NCBI RefSeq assembly: GCF_009797025.1
Contig: NZ_CP047027.1
Coordinates: 3,100,001-3,164,000, forward strand
From: Cellulophaga sp. L1A9
GTDB taxonomy: Bacteria > Bacteroidota > Bacteroidia > Flavobacteriales > Flavobacteriaceae
Reading direction: 5' to 3'
DNA: 64,000 bases
Part shown: positions 55,955 through 64,000 of the stretch, piece after piece
Layout: every line of letters begins with the position of its first letter
Position numbering within the stretch: position 1 is the first letter of the stretch
The notes under the pieces: generated by a model
Told to the model about the DNA's origin: nothing
The model's input: the letters and a program-made list of their open reading frames with translations, nothing else
Databases searched by the model: none
Translations under genes and position numbers: made by a program

Positions 55955-57043
55955 TCATGAAGCATACTGCTTTCTAATTTTTACTTCTGGTTTGTTACAG
56001 AAGAGATATAGCGCAATTAAGAAAAACCATTCTAAGGGTTTCATAATAATGTAGGTTATACTAGACAATTTTGGGGTATTTATTTTTTTAGAGAGGTTGT
56101 ATCCATATCGATCGTAATTTTTACGAATCATGCGGTGTAGTTTTGGTGAGAAATCTTGAATCATTTCCTCAAAAGCATTGGCAATAAGTAATTGTCTATT
56201 TACAATGATAGGCCTGCCATTACGCTGCCCTAATCGTATTGGTTTTACAATATTAGGATGACCAGAAGCAGCTACGGTACACAAGTAATGTCCTTTATGA
56301 TCGAGTATGGGCGGGTGCATTTGTTGCGATAGTTTCCAGGTGGTAGTTTCTGTAAATACTTTAATAATAGCATCTGGCGCTTGACCAAATAATATGAGGA
56401 CTAGCGTACAAATGAAAAATACAGGAAATAGGAATACAAGTATCCAAAGTGGATTTCTGCACTTATGTAAGAGAAAAACTTGAATCTTATTTAAATAGGG
56501 ATTAGCATAAGTTCTATTTGCGGTTTCTGTTAGCTGTTCCGTAACTACTTTATACACTAGAAAAATACCCACACACAATGCTGCAACTGGGGCAAATAGT
56601 AGTAAGATGTGTTCCGTATCACTTATGTACATATCTAAGCTAGTGGTATCGTGCGTTGAGGTTTGGTATATAATGGCGATATTCAATACAATTCCTATCA
56701 GGATGAATACCATAGAAAGTACTAAGCTTAAAGGAGGGAGTTTTTTACTTCTTGTCCATACCAAAAAAAGTGAACTATTATAGGCTATAAAATAAAATAT
56801 TAGGGTGAGTATGTGTTGTTCAGAGAAAGGGTTGTAGCATTCTCCATCAACAGGATCTACAGCTTTGTAATATGGATTACTATGAAATAATAAGCCTACA
56901 AGAAATAAGAAGAGTGTAAATATATATACAGAACCAATAATAAGCTCACTAGGTTTTGCTGTTATTTTAGAACGTTTTAACACAAGCCACACTAGAAATA
57001 ATATGAGTACTAAAAATAAAACTAGAATAAATAATGCTGCCAT
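55955..57043 (-). CDS. DUF6688-type multi-helix membrane protein
   Basis: This 362-residue protein has about eight helices and a cytosolic C-terminal segment with the recognisable KLSQQMHPPILDHKGHYLCTVAASGHP, NGRPIIVNRQLLIANAFEEMIQD and RKNYDRYGYNLSK stretches, which I associate with DUF6688. Function unknown. Lies in the accessory block between the NAGPA gene and the EndoU-like ORF. The DUF name is from memory and should be treated as tentative. Confidence 0.6.
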   Translation of the reverse strand: MAALFILVLFLVLILFLVWLVLKRSKITAKPSELIIGSVYIFTLFLFLVGLLFHSNPYYKAVDPVDGECYNPFSEQHILTLIFYFIAYNSSLFLVWTRSKKLPPLSLVLSMVFILIGIVLNIAIIYQTSTHDTTSLDMYISDTEHILLLFAPVAALCVGIFLVYKVVTEQLTETANRTYANPYLNKIQVFLLHKCRNPLWILVFLFPVFFICTLVLILFGQAPDAIIKVFTETTTWKLSQQMHPPILDHKGHYLCTVAASGHPNIVKPIRLGQRNGRPIIVNRQLLIANAFEEMIQDFSPKLHRMIRKNYDRYGYNLSKKINTPKLSSITYIIMKPLEWFFLIALYLFCNKPEVKIRKQYAS

Positions 57044-57134
57044 AGAAAGACTTAAAAGAAAGGGTCTACATGCGCCTTTCTGTATTTATGAGAAATTGTG
57101 CTCTTGATTTAATCGATAAAACTACAGCTATGAG

Positions 57135-57240
57135 TAGTGCGGGGGCAAGGAAACTGTTTCGTTTCCGCTTTAGCACTTATCAAAAGCTTTTTTGTTTTGA
57201 TTTATTTTTAGTTTCCAGAGCAAAATCGGGAAGATTTTGC
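57135..57240. other. Structured intergenic DNA with several hairpins
   Basis: Between the DUF6688 gene and the EndoU-like ORF (57044-57321, no supported gene) there are nested inverted repeats: an outer AGTGC/GCACT pair around GGAAAC/GTTTCC (57149-57166), and further downstream GCAAAATC/GATTTTGC (57220-57240) with a 5-nt loop. A T-rich stretch lies between them. They may be terminators or remnants of a repeat element. A 63-codon ORF across this stretch has no protein-like character and is not called. Confidence 0.5.
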
Positions 57241-57321
57241 AGACGTAGTAAATGTACGTAAAACATTAAATTAAACACCATAATCTGTATTGCTTCATAG
57301 ATATTGTAAGGCACAAGCTTT

Positions 57322-57981
57322 TTATATCAAGGGATAAATTGATTTAAGCAGTCCGTTTTTAATTATAATTTCTACTTTTATTCCAGATTCCATTTTAGAC
57401 CTGTAAACGTTTAAAGTCCCAAACTTTTTATTTTTATTTTTTACTGCAAATAAACATTCATGGAATAACTGATTGTAGGTCCATGTTGAAGGGAAGAAGG
57501 TGCTAGGTTTTTCCTTTCTTGTCCATCTATTCATTTCAGAGTCATAATACTCTATCTTTGCTTCAAACACTCCGAACTTATTTTTTTTCAGAATTTTTTT
57601 AATTTTCACTACTTCTTTATCGTAAAAATGAATTCCAGTTATTAATCCATTTTTAATTTTTCCTTTACTACAATGCTCTAACAATTCTATAAAATCAGGT
57701 GAAACACTTTTGTTTTCATCTGTAATACCGAAATTTTTTACTTCGTGGATATTCTTTTCTAAACAAATCTGTTGAGCTCTTTTTGGATTTGTTATTAGAA
57801 GTTGTTGAAAGATTTTGGATTCTTTTCGAAGACTTGGAATATCTTTAAAAGGTCCGTCATCTTTATCTTCTGAGTATTTGATTTGGTAAATGGTAGGAAC
57901 CTTTGATATTGTAGTACCAACTTTCAAACCTTGTTTGTTCGTGCTAAATGTATCTTCGTGAATATAATATTGAAATTCCAA
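57322..57981 (-). CDS. EndoU-nuclease-like protein (candidate toxin domain)
   Basis: This 219-residue protein has in its C-terminal half the pattern of bacterial EndoU nucleases: an EHCSKGKIKNGLITGIHF segment with two histidines (H103, H118), GVFEAKIEYYD (K142), and the conserved KPSTFFPSTWTYNQLFHECLFA (residues about 159-180). Bacterial EndoU domains are RNA-cleaving toxin modules of polymorphic systems (family knowledge). The N-terminal 100 residues are unassigned and no signal or trafficking domain is seen, so this may be an orphan toxin, a fragment or a non-toxic homologue. The start is a TTG; no immunity gene is adjacent. Confidence 0.6.
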   Translation of the reverse strand: MEFQYYIHEDTFSTNKQGLKVGTTISKVPTIYQIKYSEDKDDGPFKDIPSLRKESKIFQQLLITNPKRAQQICLEKNIHEVKNFGITDENKSVSPDFIELLEHCSKGKIKNGLITGIHFYDKEVVKIKKILKKNKFGVFEAKIEYYDSEMNRWTRKEKPSTFFPSTWTYNQLFHECLFAVKNKNKKFGTLNVYRSKMESGIKVEIIIKNGLLKSIYPLI

Positions 57982-58164
57982 CCTTGATTTTTGAGCTTGT
58001 GTCTAATACAAAGATATAAATATACTATTTCTAGTATGAGGAAAGGTTCATAAGTCTAGACTTGCAATTAATTAAGGCGAATATCGTTAGTTAACTAAAG
58101 GAAGTAGACAAAAAAAAGAGGAAGTCTTAACGTAACTTTTTACCGATACCGAGAATTACAAACT

Positions 58165-58172
58165 TACTTTTG
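58165..58172 (+). promoter_or_regulatory. Bacteroidota -7 box upstream of the second ECF sigma gene
   Basis: TACTTTTG matches TAnnTTTG exactly, 30 bp before the TTG start codon. The -33 region lacks a clear TTG, so strength and sigma use are uncertain. Confidence 0.45.
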
Positions 58173-58202
58173 TGCTCTTTAATACTAATGCAGCTTTTAT
58201 AA

Positions 58203-58781
58203 TTGGAAGATTCAAATTTTATTGATGAATTAAGAAGCGGGCATCAAGCGGCCTATAGTAAGCTAATTGATGTATATAAAGATAAAATATTTTATACTTG
58301 TTTATCTTTTGTTCCAAATAAAGAAGATGCTGAAGATATAGCGCAAGAGGTCTTTATAGAAATATTTAAATCCATCAAAAAATTTAAGGAAAATTCAGCT
58401 TTATCTACGTGGATTTATAGAATAGCCACGAATAAATGTCTAGAATTTATTAGAAAAAAGAATACGAAAAAGCGTTTTGCTTTCCTGCAAGTTATAAATG
58501 GAAACGATATTTCTTTAACTAATTCTAATTATTTTACGGAGGTGAATCATCCAGGTATTATCCTAGAAAATAAAGAAAAAACCAAATTGCTTTTTTATGC
58601 TATAAACCAATTGCCAGAAAGCCAAAGACTAGTTTTTACCTTGCATAAATTAGAAGGGAAAAGTTATCAGGAAATTAATGATTTAACGAGAAAAAGTATT
58701 TCTTCAATAGAATCCCTAATGTTTAGAGCAAAGAAGAAATTACAGGAATTATTAGTTAATTATTATAAAAATGAAATTTAG
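58203..58781 (+). CDS. ECF-type RNA polymerase sigma-70 factor
   Basis: This 192-residue ECF sigma factor has region 2 with KEDAEDIAQEVFIEIFKSI and LSTWIYRIATNKCLEFIRKK, and region 4 with LPESQRLVFTLHKLEGKSYQE followed by SISSIESLMFRAKKKLQELL. Translation starts at a TTG at 58203, as in the other ECF gene (13388). It precedes a probable anti-sigma gene and a Spy-like gene, the layout of metal- or envelope-stress sigma modules. Confidence 0.92.
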   Translation: MEDSNFIDELRSGHQAAYSKLIDVYKDKIFYTCLSFVPNKEDAEDIAQEVFIEIFKSIKKFKENSALSTWIYRIATNKCLEFIRKKNTKKRFAFLQVINGNDISLTNSNYFTEVNHPGIILENKEKTKLLFYAINQLPESQRLVFTLHKLEGKSYQEINDLTRKSISSIESLMFRAKKKLQELLVNYYKNEI

Positions 58782-58819
58782 CGAGAGATTTTATTTTTTT
58801 TCACATCTAAATAAATAGT

Positions 58820-59134
58820 ATGAAGCGAAAAGACAGTAACATAGAGAATAGCGTACAGGAGGTTTTTGAGAGTACAACAGCGATTAAACCTGTAACCGTG
58901 TCCCCTTTTTTTAAAGAAAAAGTAATACGTACCTTGTTTCATAAAGCTGAAAATGAAAAAGTATTTTTTTCATGGTTAACAGTAAGAGTTCAATTTGCAC
59001 TACTAATTTTAATACTTGTTTTAAATACTTTAGCCTTTTCTAAAATGAAAAAAATTAGCTACAATGATAACCTTGAACAGTTTGTGGAAGCCTATGATTT
59101 ATCAGGTAATAAGGAAACAGCGTTGTTTAATTAA
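58820..59134 (+). CDS. Small single-helix membrane protein, possible anti-sigma factor
   Basis: This 104-residue protein has a cytosolic N-terminus (about 1-55), one transmembrane helix (about 57-73, VQFALLILILVLNTLAF) and a short periplasmic tail. It has the size and topology of anti-sigma factors of the CnrY/ZraP-context type and lies 38 bp after the ECF sigma gene. No zinc-binding or ASD motif is visible, so the role is inferred from context. Confidence 0.65.
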   Translation: MKRKDSNIENSVQEVFESTTAIKPVTVSPFFKEKVIRTLFHKAENEKVFFSWLTVRVQFALLILILVLNTLAFSKMKKISYNDNLEQFVEAYDLSGNKETALFN

Positions 59135-59218
59135 CTAAAATAAATACGACCAATACAATTTTATAATTTGTCTATTCTTGGCTATTTTAAATTTTATTGG
59201 ACGGATGATATAGATAAA

Positions 59219-59701
59219 ATGAAGAAAAATTTAATAACATATATATTGCTATTTTTTTTGATCGCAGTGAATGGTTTCTTTTTAGTTACCTATATGACGG
59301 ATGGCAATAAAAAACAACCAACAGCATCAGAACAACCCAGTAATTTTATTGCTAAAGAATTACGATTTGACAAAGGGCAATTACAGCAATTTAGAAAAAT
59401 TACGAGAAAGCATAGACGGTCCATCCGAGAATTATCTATGGAAAACAGAGGTCTAAAAAAGCAATTATGGAATAGTTTGGCAGATTCAACAAAAAAAGAA
59501 AACCAAATAGATGCTATAACCTCATTAATGGGGCAAATTCAAAAACAGAAAGAGCAAAAGACTTTTTATTATTTCAAGGATGTTGAACGTATTTGTACTA
59601 AAAAGCAACGATTGAAATTACAGGAAATAATTAAAGAGGCATTAAATAAGAGTGAAGCAACACACGAAAGGCCAAAGTTCTTTGAGCATAAAGACGAATA
59701 G
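59219..59701 (+). CDS. Spy/CpxP-like periplasmic sensor or chaperone, membrane-anchored
   Basis: From the ATG at 59219 the product has 160 residues with an N-terminal helix (LITYILLFFLIAVNGFFLVTYM) and a helical periplasmic domain rich in Gln, Lys and Arg (LRFDKGQLQQFRKITRKHRR, then QIDAITSLMGQIQKQKEQKTFYYF) resembling the Spy/CpxP/CnrX heavy-metal resistance family. In CnrYXH-type systems the X protein senses metal and controls the anti-sigma. The sigma, anti-sigma-like and Spy-like order here matches that plan. An in-frame extension to 59168 lies upstream of the signal helix and is rejected. Confidence 0.75.
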   Translation: MKKNLITYILLFFLIAVNGFFLVTYMTDGNKKQPTASEQPSNFIAKELRFDKGQLQQFRKITRKHRRSIRELSMENRGLKKQLWNSLADSTKKENQIDAITSLMGQIQKQKEQKTFYYFKDVERICTKKQRLKLQEIIKEALNKSEATHERPKFFEHKDE

Positions 59702-59799
59702 TAGCGTAGTATTCCTGCAATTTCATTTTATTTTAAAATAAACGCAAGGTATTTTTTTAATTGGCATCTAAATAAATAGAAAACCCAAAACCTATTACA

Positions 59800-60579
59800 A
59801 TGAAGAAGAAATTAAAATCAATAGCTACAATAAGTATACTAGCGCTATTTGTTGCCTGTTCTAGTACTAATGATGCTGTTGATGATACTATAGCTGATGA
59901 AGTAACACCTGAAACTCCAGATACAATAAACGATATATCTATGTTACTTTCAAAATTTGATGCCACAGGTTTATCCTATGCCGTTAATGATGGTACAGTA
60001 ACATTTACAACAGAAGATTTACCAAATCATACAAGCCCATATTGGCCAACATCAAATGACTTGTATGAGGAATATAATGGAACAAATACGGCCTTTCATC
60101 AAAACCCTAATGAAATTGCGACTCAGAATATTACTTTAACGATTACATTAAATCCCGAAGAAGCGGCTATTCATGAGGCTACTTCTTTAGGTACTATAGG
60201 CATTGCAAGAAACGGGATTGTTCTCTATAATCAATATGCAGGACCAGATCAACCATTAACTAATGAAATTGATAGCTTCGATCAATGGTTGGGGCACCCA
60301 CAAGGCCAAAGTACCTATCACTATCATATTGAACCTACTTTTCTTACTCAAGAGTTTGGAGAAGATGCCTTTATAGGCTTGTTAGCAGATGGATTTCCAG
60401 TTTACGGGCCTCTAGAGGATGGTGAGATAATTATATCTGCCGATTTAGATGAGTTTCATGGGCACACAGGGGTAACGGCAGATTTCCCGGATGGAATTTA
60501 CCATTATCACGTGACAGCTGATGATCCATATATTAATGGAAATGGCTTTTTTGGAACGCCAGGAAATATCACTAATTAA
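59800..60579 (+). CDS. YHYH-domain lipoprotein
   Basis: This 259-residue protein has a lipobox (ALFVACSST, Cys20) and a YHYH domain in the C-terminal half: the characteristic GQSTYHYHIEPTFL, FIGLLADGFPVYGPLEDG and ITADDPYING-like endings (YHYHVTADDPYINGNG). YHYH proteins are secreted or surface proteins of unknown function with a His/Tyr-rich putative metal site. The gene is about 100 bp after the Spy-like gene and on the same strand, consistent with a metal or copper theme shared with the SCO gene downstream. Confidence 0.82.
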   Translation: MKKKLKSIATISILALFVACSSTNDAVDDTIADEVTPETPDTINDISMLLSKFDATGLSYAVNDGTVTFTTEDLPNHTSPYWPTSNDLYEEYNGTNTAFHQNPNEIATQNITLTITLNPEEAAIHEATSLGTIGIARNGIVLYNQYAGPDQPLTNEIDSFDQWLGHPQGQSTYHYHIEPTFLTQEFGEDAFIGLLADGFPVYGPLEDGEIIISADLDEFHGHTGVTADFPDGIYHYHVTADDPYINGNGFFGTPGNITN

Positions 60580-60638
60580 TTTAAACAGCAAAAGGCTATT
60601 TACAAAAGATTGCATGAGTTAATTCATTATGCTGTACA

Positions 60639-61208
60639 ATGAAATTATTTACAAAACTTATTGGTTGCATTTTATGTCTGATACTTAGTTGTGGATGTTC
60701 AGAAGATCAATTAAATCTTAATGAATCTGATGCCAACCTCAATTTGGAAAATGGAGTGTTACTATATAAAAATATTCCGTACACAGGTGTATTAGTAGCG
60801 TATCATCAGGATGGTCAATTAAAATCTAAAATCAATTACGACAAGGGCAAGAAAGAAGGTTTGGAATCTTTTTGGCATCAAAATGGGGTAAAAGCCTCAG
60901 AGCGTTCCTATGCTAATAATTTAAAAATAGGGACTCACAAAGGATGGTGGGACACGGGTACTCCAAAATTTGCGTATCATTTTAATGCTAAGGGAGCCTA
61001 TGATGGAAATCTCAAAGAATGGTATAAAACAGGAACGCTATTTAAAGACTTTAATTATTCAAAAGGAAAAGAAGCGGGGAGTCAAAAAATGTGGTATGCT
61101 TCAGGTAAAATAAGGGCGAATTTTGAAACTATCAATGGGGAACGTTTTGGTTTAATTGGTCTTAAGAAATGCTACAAAGTTACGGTTGATAGTAAAAATA
61201 TAAAATAA
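60639..61208 (+). CDS. MORN/YwqK-repeat lipoprotein
   Basis: This 189-residue protein has a signal and lipobox-like ILSCGCSE and several YwqK/MORN repeats (GVLVAYHQDGQLKSKINY, KGKKEGLESFWHQNGVKA, KIGTHKGWWDTGTPKFAYHF, NLKEWYKTGTLFKDFNYSKG). Repeats of this type are widespread in exported flavobacterial proteins. It lies 4 bp before the SCO gene, so the two are probably co-transcribed. Function unknown. Confidence 0.8.
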   Translation: MKLFTKLIGCILCLILSCGCSEDQLNLNESDANLNLENGVLLYKNIPYTGVLVAYHQDGQLKSKINYDKGKKEGLESFWHQNGVKASERSYANNLKIGTHKGWWDTGTPKFAYHFNAKGAYDGNLKEWYKTGTLFKDFNYSKGKEAGSQKMWYASGKIRANFETINGERFGLIGLKKCYKVTVDSKNIK

Positions 61209-61212
61209 ATAA

Positions 61213-61869
61213 ATGCAGCAGATAGTACTAATATTAAGTTTATTCCTAGTATTAAGTTCATGTAAAAATGAAAAGAAAATAAACACAGACTCACTAAAAA
61301 ATGGGAAACAGATCAGTGCTTTGCCATATTTTAATACAGCAGATTTTACACCTCAATGGAATACACCAATACATAAAATTCCGTCTTTTTCATTTCTAGA
61401 CCAAAACGGAGATACGATTACCAATGCAACCTATAAAGGGCATATTTACGTGGCTAATTTTTTCTTCACTATATGCCCTGGGATTTGTCCAAAACTCACG
61501 GAAAACATGAGTAGTCTTCAAGAAGTTTACCAGAAAGATGATGCTATTATGCTATTGTCACATACGGTTATGCCGTGGGTTGATACAGTTGAGGAGCTAA
61601 AAAAATATAGCAGGATAAAAAATGTAGATGCAAAAAAATGGCATTTGGTAACAGGGGATAAAACGGAACTCTATACCATTGCAAGAGATGGCTATTTTGC
61701 AGATGATGACTTTACGAAAACTACCGATGTAGATGACTTTATACATACAGAAAATTTTATTTTGGTAGATAAGAGCGGCTATATACGTGGTGTTTATAAT
61801 GGTACTATTGCATTAGATATTAAACGTCTTATACGGCATATTGATATTTTAAAAAACGAAGATTTTTAA
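61213..61869 (+). CDS. SCO1/SenC-family copper chaperone, lipoprotein
   Basis: SCO proteins deliver copper or reduce cysteines for cytochrome oxidase assembly in the envelope. The 218-residue product has a lipobox-type leader (LVLSSCKN) and the thioredoxin-fold copper site FFFTICPGICPKL (CxxxC) with a C-terminal His in DDFIHTENFILVD. Length and motif fit the family. It is preceded by the MORN gene and followed by a sulfatase. Copper-handling fits the neighbouring sensing module. Confidence 0.9.
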   Translation: MQQIVLILSLFLVLSSCKNEKKINTDSLKNGKQISALPYFNTADFTPQWNTPIHKIPSFSFLDQNGDTITNATYKGHIYVANFFFTICPGICPKLTENMSSLQEVYQKDDAIMLLSHTVMPWVDTVEELKKYSRIKNVDAKKWHLVTGDKTELYTIARDGYFADDDFTKTTDVDDFIHTENFILVDKSGYIRGVYNGTIALDIKRLIRHIDILKNEDF

Positions 61870-61911
61870 TACTTCATGCTTAAAACAAAAAGTAATAAAA
61901 ATTAATTCCTT

Positions 61912-63225
61912 ATGAAATCACTACTATCTATTTTTACATATTCAGTCATGACACTTTTTATTTTTTCGTGTAGCAGTAAAACCACAGCGGAAGAAATTAC
62001 AGAAGAAATTGCAGATAATGGCACTGAAGATGATAACCCTCCTAATATTCTTTTAATTATAGCTGATGATATGGGTTTAGACGCGACGCCTAATTATCCT
62101 ATTGGGAGTATAAAACCAAATATGCCAAACCTAGAGGGGTTAATGGCAAATGGGATTAAGTTTAATAATGTTTGGGCAAATCCTTTATGTAGTCCCACCA
62201 GAGCAACAATGCTAACAGGTAAATACGGTACTCAGACAGGTATCACAAGAGTGGCGCAGACCCTTGTAAGTTCAGAGCATATTCTTCAAAATGATATGTC
62301 TAATTATAACACCGCACTAATTGGTAAATGGCATCTTTCAACCGATGCTAGCCAGCCTACAACAATGGGAATAGATTATTTTGCAGGAATACTAAATGGT
62401 ACCGTTCAAGATTATTACAATTGGAGCCTTGTAGAAAACTCAAATTCAGCTACAAGTACCGAGTATGTGACCTCAAAATTAACAGATTTATCTATAGATT
62501 GGGTGAATGCTCAAGATGATCCTTGGTTTTTATGGTTAGCTTATAATGCACCTCATACTCCGTTTCATGTACCACCATCAAATTTACATAGCCAAGGAGA
62601 TTTGCCTATAGACCAGGCAAGTATTGATGCCAATCCATTGCCTTATTTTTTAGCGGCGTTAGAGGCTATGGATTCTGAAATAGGAAGGCTTTTAGGAGCA
62701 ATGAGTGCTGAGGTAAGAGACAATACCGTTATTATTTTTATAGGCGATAATGGGTCGCCAAACCAAGTTGCGCAAGAATATGATAGGTCTAGGGCAAAAG
62801 GATCTATTTATCAAGGTGGTATAAATGTTCCGATGGTATTATCCGGTCAAGGTATCACTAGAACAAACATAGAAGAGAATAGTATCATAAATGCTACAGA
62901 TTTATATAACACCATTTTAGAATTATCAGGAAATTCAACGAATTCAAATACAGATAGTAAGAGTTTTAAAAATGTTCTAACAGATTCAGGTGTAGGAAGT
63001 AGAGAATATGCGTTTTCAGAGGTTAGTTATAATGACGATACGCTTGATTATACGGTTAGATCTGCAACGTACAAGTATATGTTATTTAGAAATGGTACTG
63101 AAGCTCTTTATAATCTAGACTTAGATCCTCTTGAAATTACGAACTTACTTGATAATGCATTAAGTGAAGCGGAGATGGAGATTTATAACGAATTGACATC
63201 GGAGCTTCAGGAAATTGTTAATTAG
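61912..63225 (+). CDS. Type I sulfatase (S1 family), lipoprotein
   Basis: This 437-residue exported sulfatase has a lipobox LFIFSC (Cys20), the metal site ADDMGLDATP, the Cys-type formylglycine motif CSPTRATMLTG (Cys93), IGKWHLS, HTPFHVP and the late FIGDNGSPNQ. Sulfatases remove sulfate esters from polysaccharides or other compounds; in marine flavobacteria they often act on algal glycans. The substrate here is unknown. Maturation requires an anaerobic-type sulfatase-maturating enzyme or FGE, not seen in the window. Confidence 0.92.
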   Translation: MKSLLSIFTYSVMTLFIFSCSSKTTAEEITEEIADNGTEDDNPPNILLIIADDMGLDATPNYPIGSIKPNMPNLEGLMANGIKFNNVWANPLCSPTRATMLTGKYGTQTGITRVAQTLVSSEHILQNDMSNYNTALIGKWHLSTDASQPTTMGIDYFAGILNGTVQDYYNWSLVENSNSATSTEYVTSKLTDLSIDWVNAQDDPWFLWLAYNAPHTPFHVPPSNLHSQGDLPIDQASIDANPLPYFLAALEAMDSEIGRLLGAMSAEVRDNTVIIFIGDNGSPNQVAQEYDRSRAKGSIYQGGINVPMVLSGQGITRTNIEENSIINATDLYNTILELSGNSTNSNTDSKSFKNVLTDSGVGSREYAFSEVSYNDDTLDYTVRSATYKYMLFRNGTEALYNLDLDPLEITNLLDNALSEAEMEIYNELTSELQEIVN

Positions 63226-63343
63226 CATTAGACTTGAGTGTGAATGGATATTGCCTATACTACAGTTTAGTAGAGTTTAGCTAAGTCATTTAAAAATTGT
63301 TCTGAAGGAATGTTAGCCAGAGAAATTACAAAAGATTTAATGG

Positions 63344-64000
63344 TTAAGAGCTAAGGGTTGTAGATGCTCTTTGTATCAGGTCTGTTTGTAAAATAATCTC
63401 TTTTAGAGCAATGGGTTTATTCTTTTTTTTGCTTTTAATTTCTTTGTATAATTGCTTAAAGGCTGTTTTACCCATTAAAAATCCAGGTTGGTTTATTGTG
63501 GTTAAACTAGGAGATATGACCGAAGACATAAACCAATTGCTAAATCCTACTACAGCTATATCATTAGGGACCTGTATTCCTTTTTCTTGAAACGCTGTTA
63601 AAGCACCAATGGCAACTAGATCTGTGTTTATAAAGATGCCATCAACATTTTTGTGGTCTTCTAATAGTTGTAGCGCATTGGTTTTGCCTTCCTCAAAGCT
63701 CTTATCTCCACATTCACAGATGTAAACTAGAGAAGGATCATAATCCATGTGATTATCTAACAAGGCCTTCTTGTAGCCTAAAAAACGATCGATGGAATTC
63801 TGGGGTAATAAAGCACCTCTAAAATGCGCTATTTTCTTGCAGCCTATATCAATTAGATGTTGCGTAGCTTCATATGCAGCTTTACGATCATCAATAATAA
63901 CTTTAGAACAGCGTACTAATTTTGCAATTTTATCAAACATGACTAGTGGCTTGTCCTGAGCAACAATTTCGTTGAGGTGCATAAAATCTGCCGTACCATT
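63344..64000 (-). CDS. LacI-family transcriptional regulator, truncated by the window edge
   Basis: The visible part (about 218 residues) is the ligand-binding domain of a LacI-type repressor: YEATQHLIDIGCKKIAHFRG, LPQNSIDRFLGYKKALLDN, DGIFINTDLVAIGALTAF and DIAVVGFSNWFMSSVISPSLTTI near the C-terminus. The frame stays open to the last base of the window, and the N-terminal DNA-binding helix-turn-helix must lie beyond the edge. Reading from the Met at 63982 would give a spurious short protein. It lies on the strand opposite to the sulfatase and might control a carbohydrate locus to the right. Confidence 0.88.
   Translation of the reverse strand, partial: NGTADFMHLNEIVAQDKPLVMFDKIAKLVRCSKVIIDDRKAAYEATQHLIDIGCKKIAHFRGALLPQNSIDRFLGYKKALLDNHMDYDPSLVYICECGDKSFEEGKTNALQLLEDHKNVDGIFINTDLVAIGALTAFQEKGIQVPNDIAVVGFSNWFMSSVISPSLTTINQPGFLMGKTAFKQLYKEIKSKKKNKPIALKEIILQTDLIQRASTTLSS

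Noticed and set aside
57070..57261. 63-codon ORF on the plus strand
   Set aside because: It crosses several hairpins, has no recognisable family or ribosome-binding context, and its composition looks non-coding.

Overview
The window is about 64 kb of AT-rich chromosome from a member of the Bacteroidota, almost certainly a Flavobacteriaceae species (marine relatives of Cellulophaga, Maribacter or Zobellia are the best guess). The reasons are the roughly 1,120-residue SecA, the gene order kdsD-tatC-lptB beside recQ, TAnnTTTG-type -7 promoter boxes, many lipoproteins with SCxx-type lipoboxes, DUF2795 and DUF4105 proteins, and frequent TTG starts. No rRNA, tRNA, CRISPR array or complete insertion sequence was seen.

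Layout. 1-10.7 kb: a three-domain fasciclin lipoprotein, then mnmA, a nitronate monooxygenase-like enzyme, mazG and a MATE exporter. These are followed by a lipid/envelope sugar cluster (PAP2 phosphatase, ArnT-like GT39, YbhN-like membrane protein, DPM/ArnC-like GT2). 10.7-17.4 kb: meaB, ohr/osmC, galM, an ECF sigma/anti-sigma-like/secreted-protein operon, msrA and an M23 peptidase.

17.4-20.8 kb is the most unusual segment. Four nearly identical genes for a small secreted protein lie in a tandem array with an exact 666-bp period, and a diverged fifth copy follows. All five carry a long, strongly conserved upstream element. Copies 4 and 5 are each followed by a tiny membrane-protein ORF (36 and 39 aa). 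The array ends tail-to-tail against a HisKA_2-type sensor kinase gene with no response regulator next to it.

22-38 kb is mostly housekeeping: secA, a DUF2795 protein, a cobalamin adenosyltransferase, an ABC-F ATPase, a DUF4105 protein, pssA, lptB, an AhpD-like protein, tatC, kdsD and recQ. It includes a degenerate patch at about 31.4-31.8 kb. 38-43.7 kb is a thiamin operon (TPP riboswitch, thiS, thiC, two ThiE/TenI-family genes, thiG, thiH) that contains an intergenic inverted-repeat element; thiD and thiF are not in the window.

45.8-58 kb looks like an accessory region. It holds a protein whose N-terminus resembles the Bacteroidota type VI secretion Hcp/TssD tube subunit, joined to a C-terminal metzincin-type metalloprotease. 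An exported YwqK/MORN-like candidate immunity gene overlaps its stop codon. Several lineage-specific membrane proteins and lipoproteins follow (WG-repeat protein, NAGPA-type glycosidase, DUF6688), and then an EndoU-nuclease-like ORF. 58.2-63.2 kb is a same-strand series of an ECF sigma factor, a possible anti-sigma factor, a Spy/CpxP-like protein, a YHYH protein, a MORN protein, a SCO copper chaperone and a sulfatase, which suggests an envelope or metal-stress module. The window ends inside a LacI-family regulator.

Functions are inferred from motifs read by eye. No database search was run.
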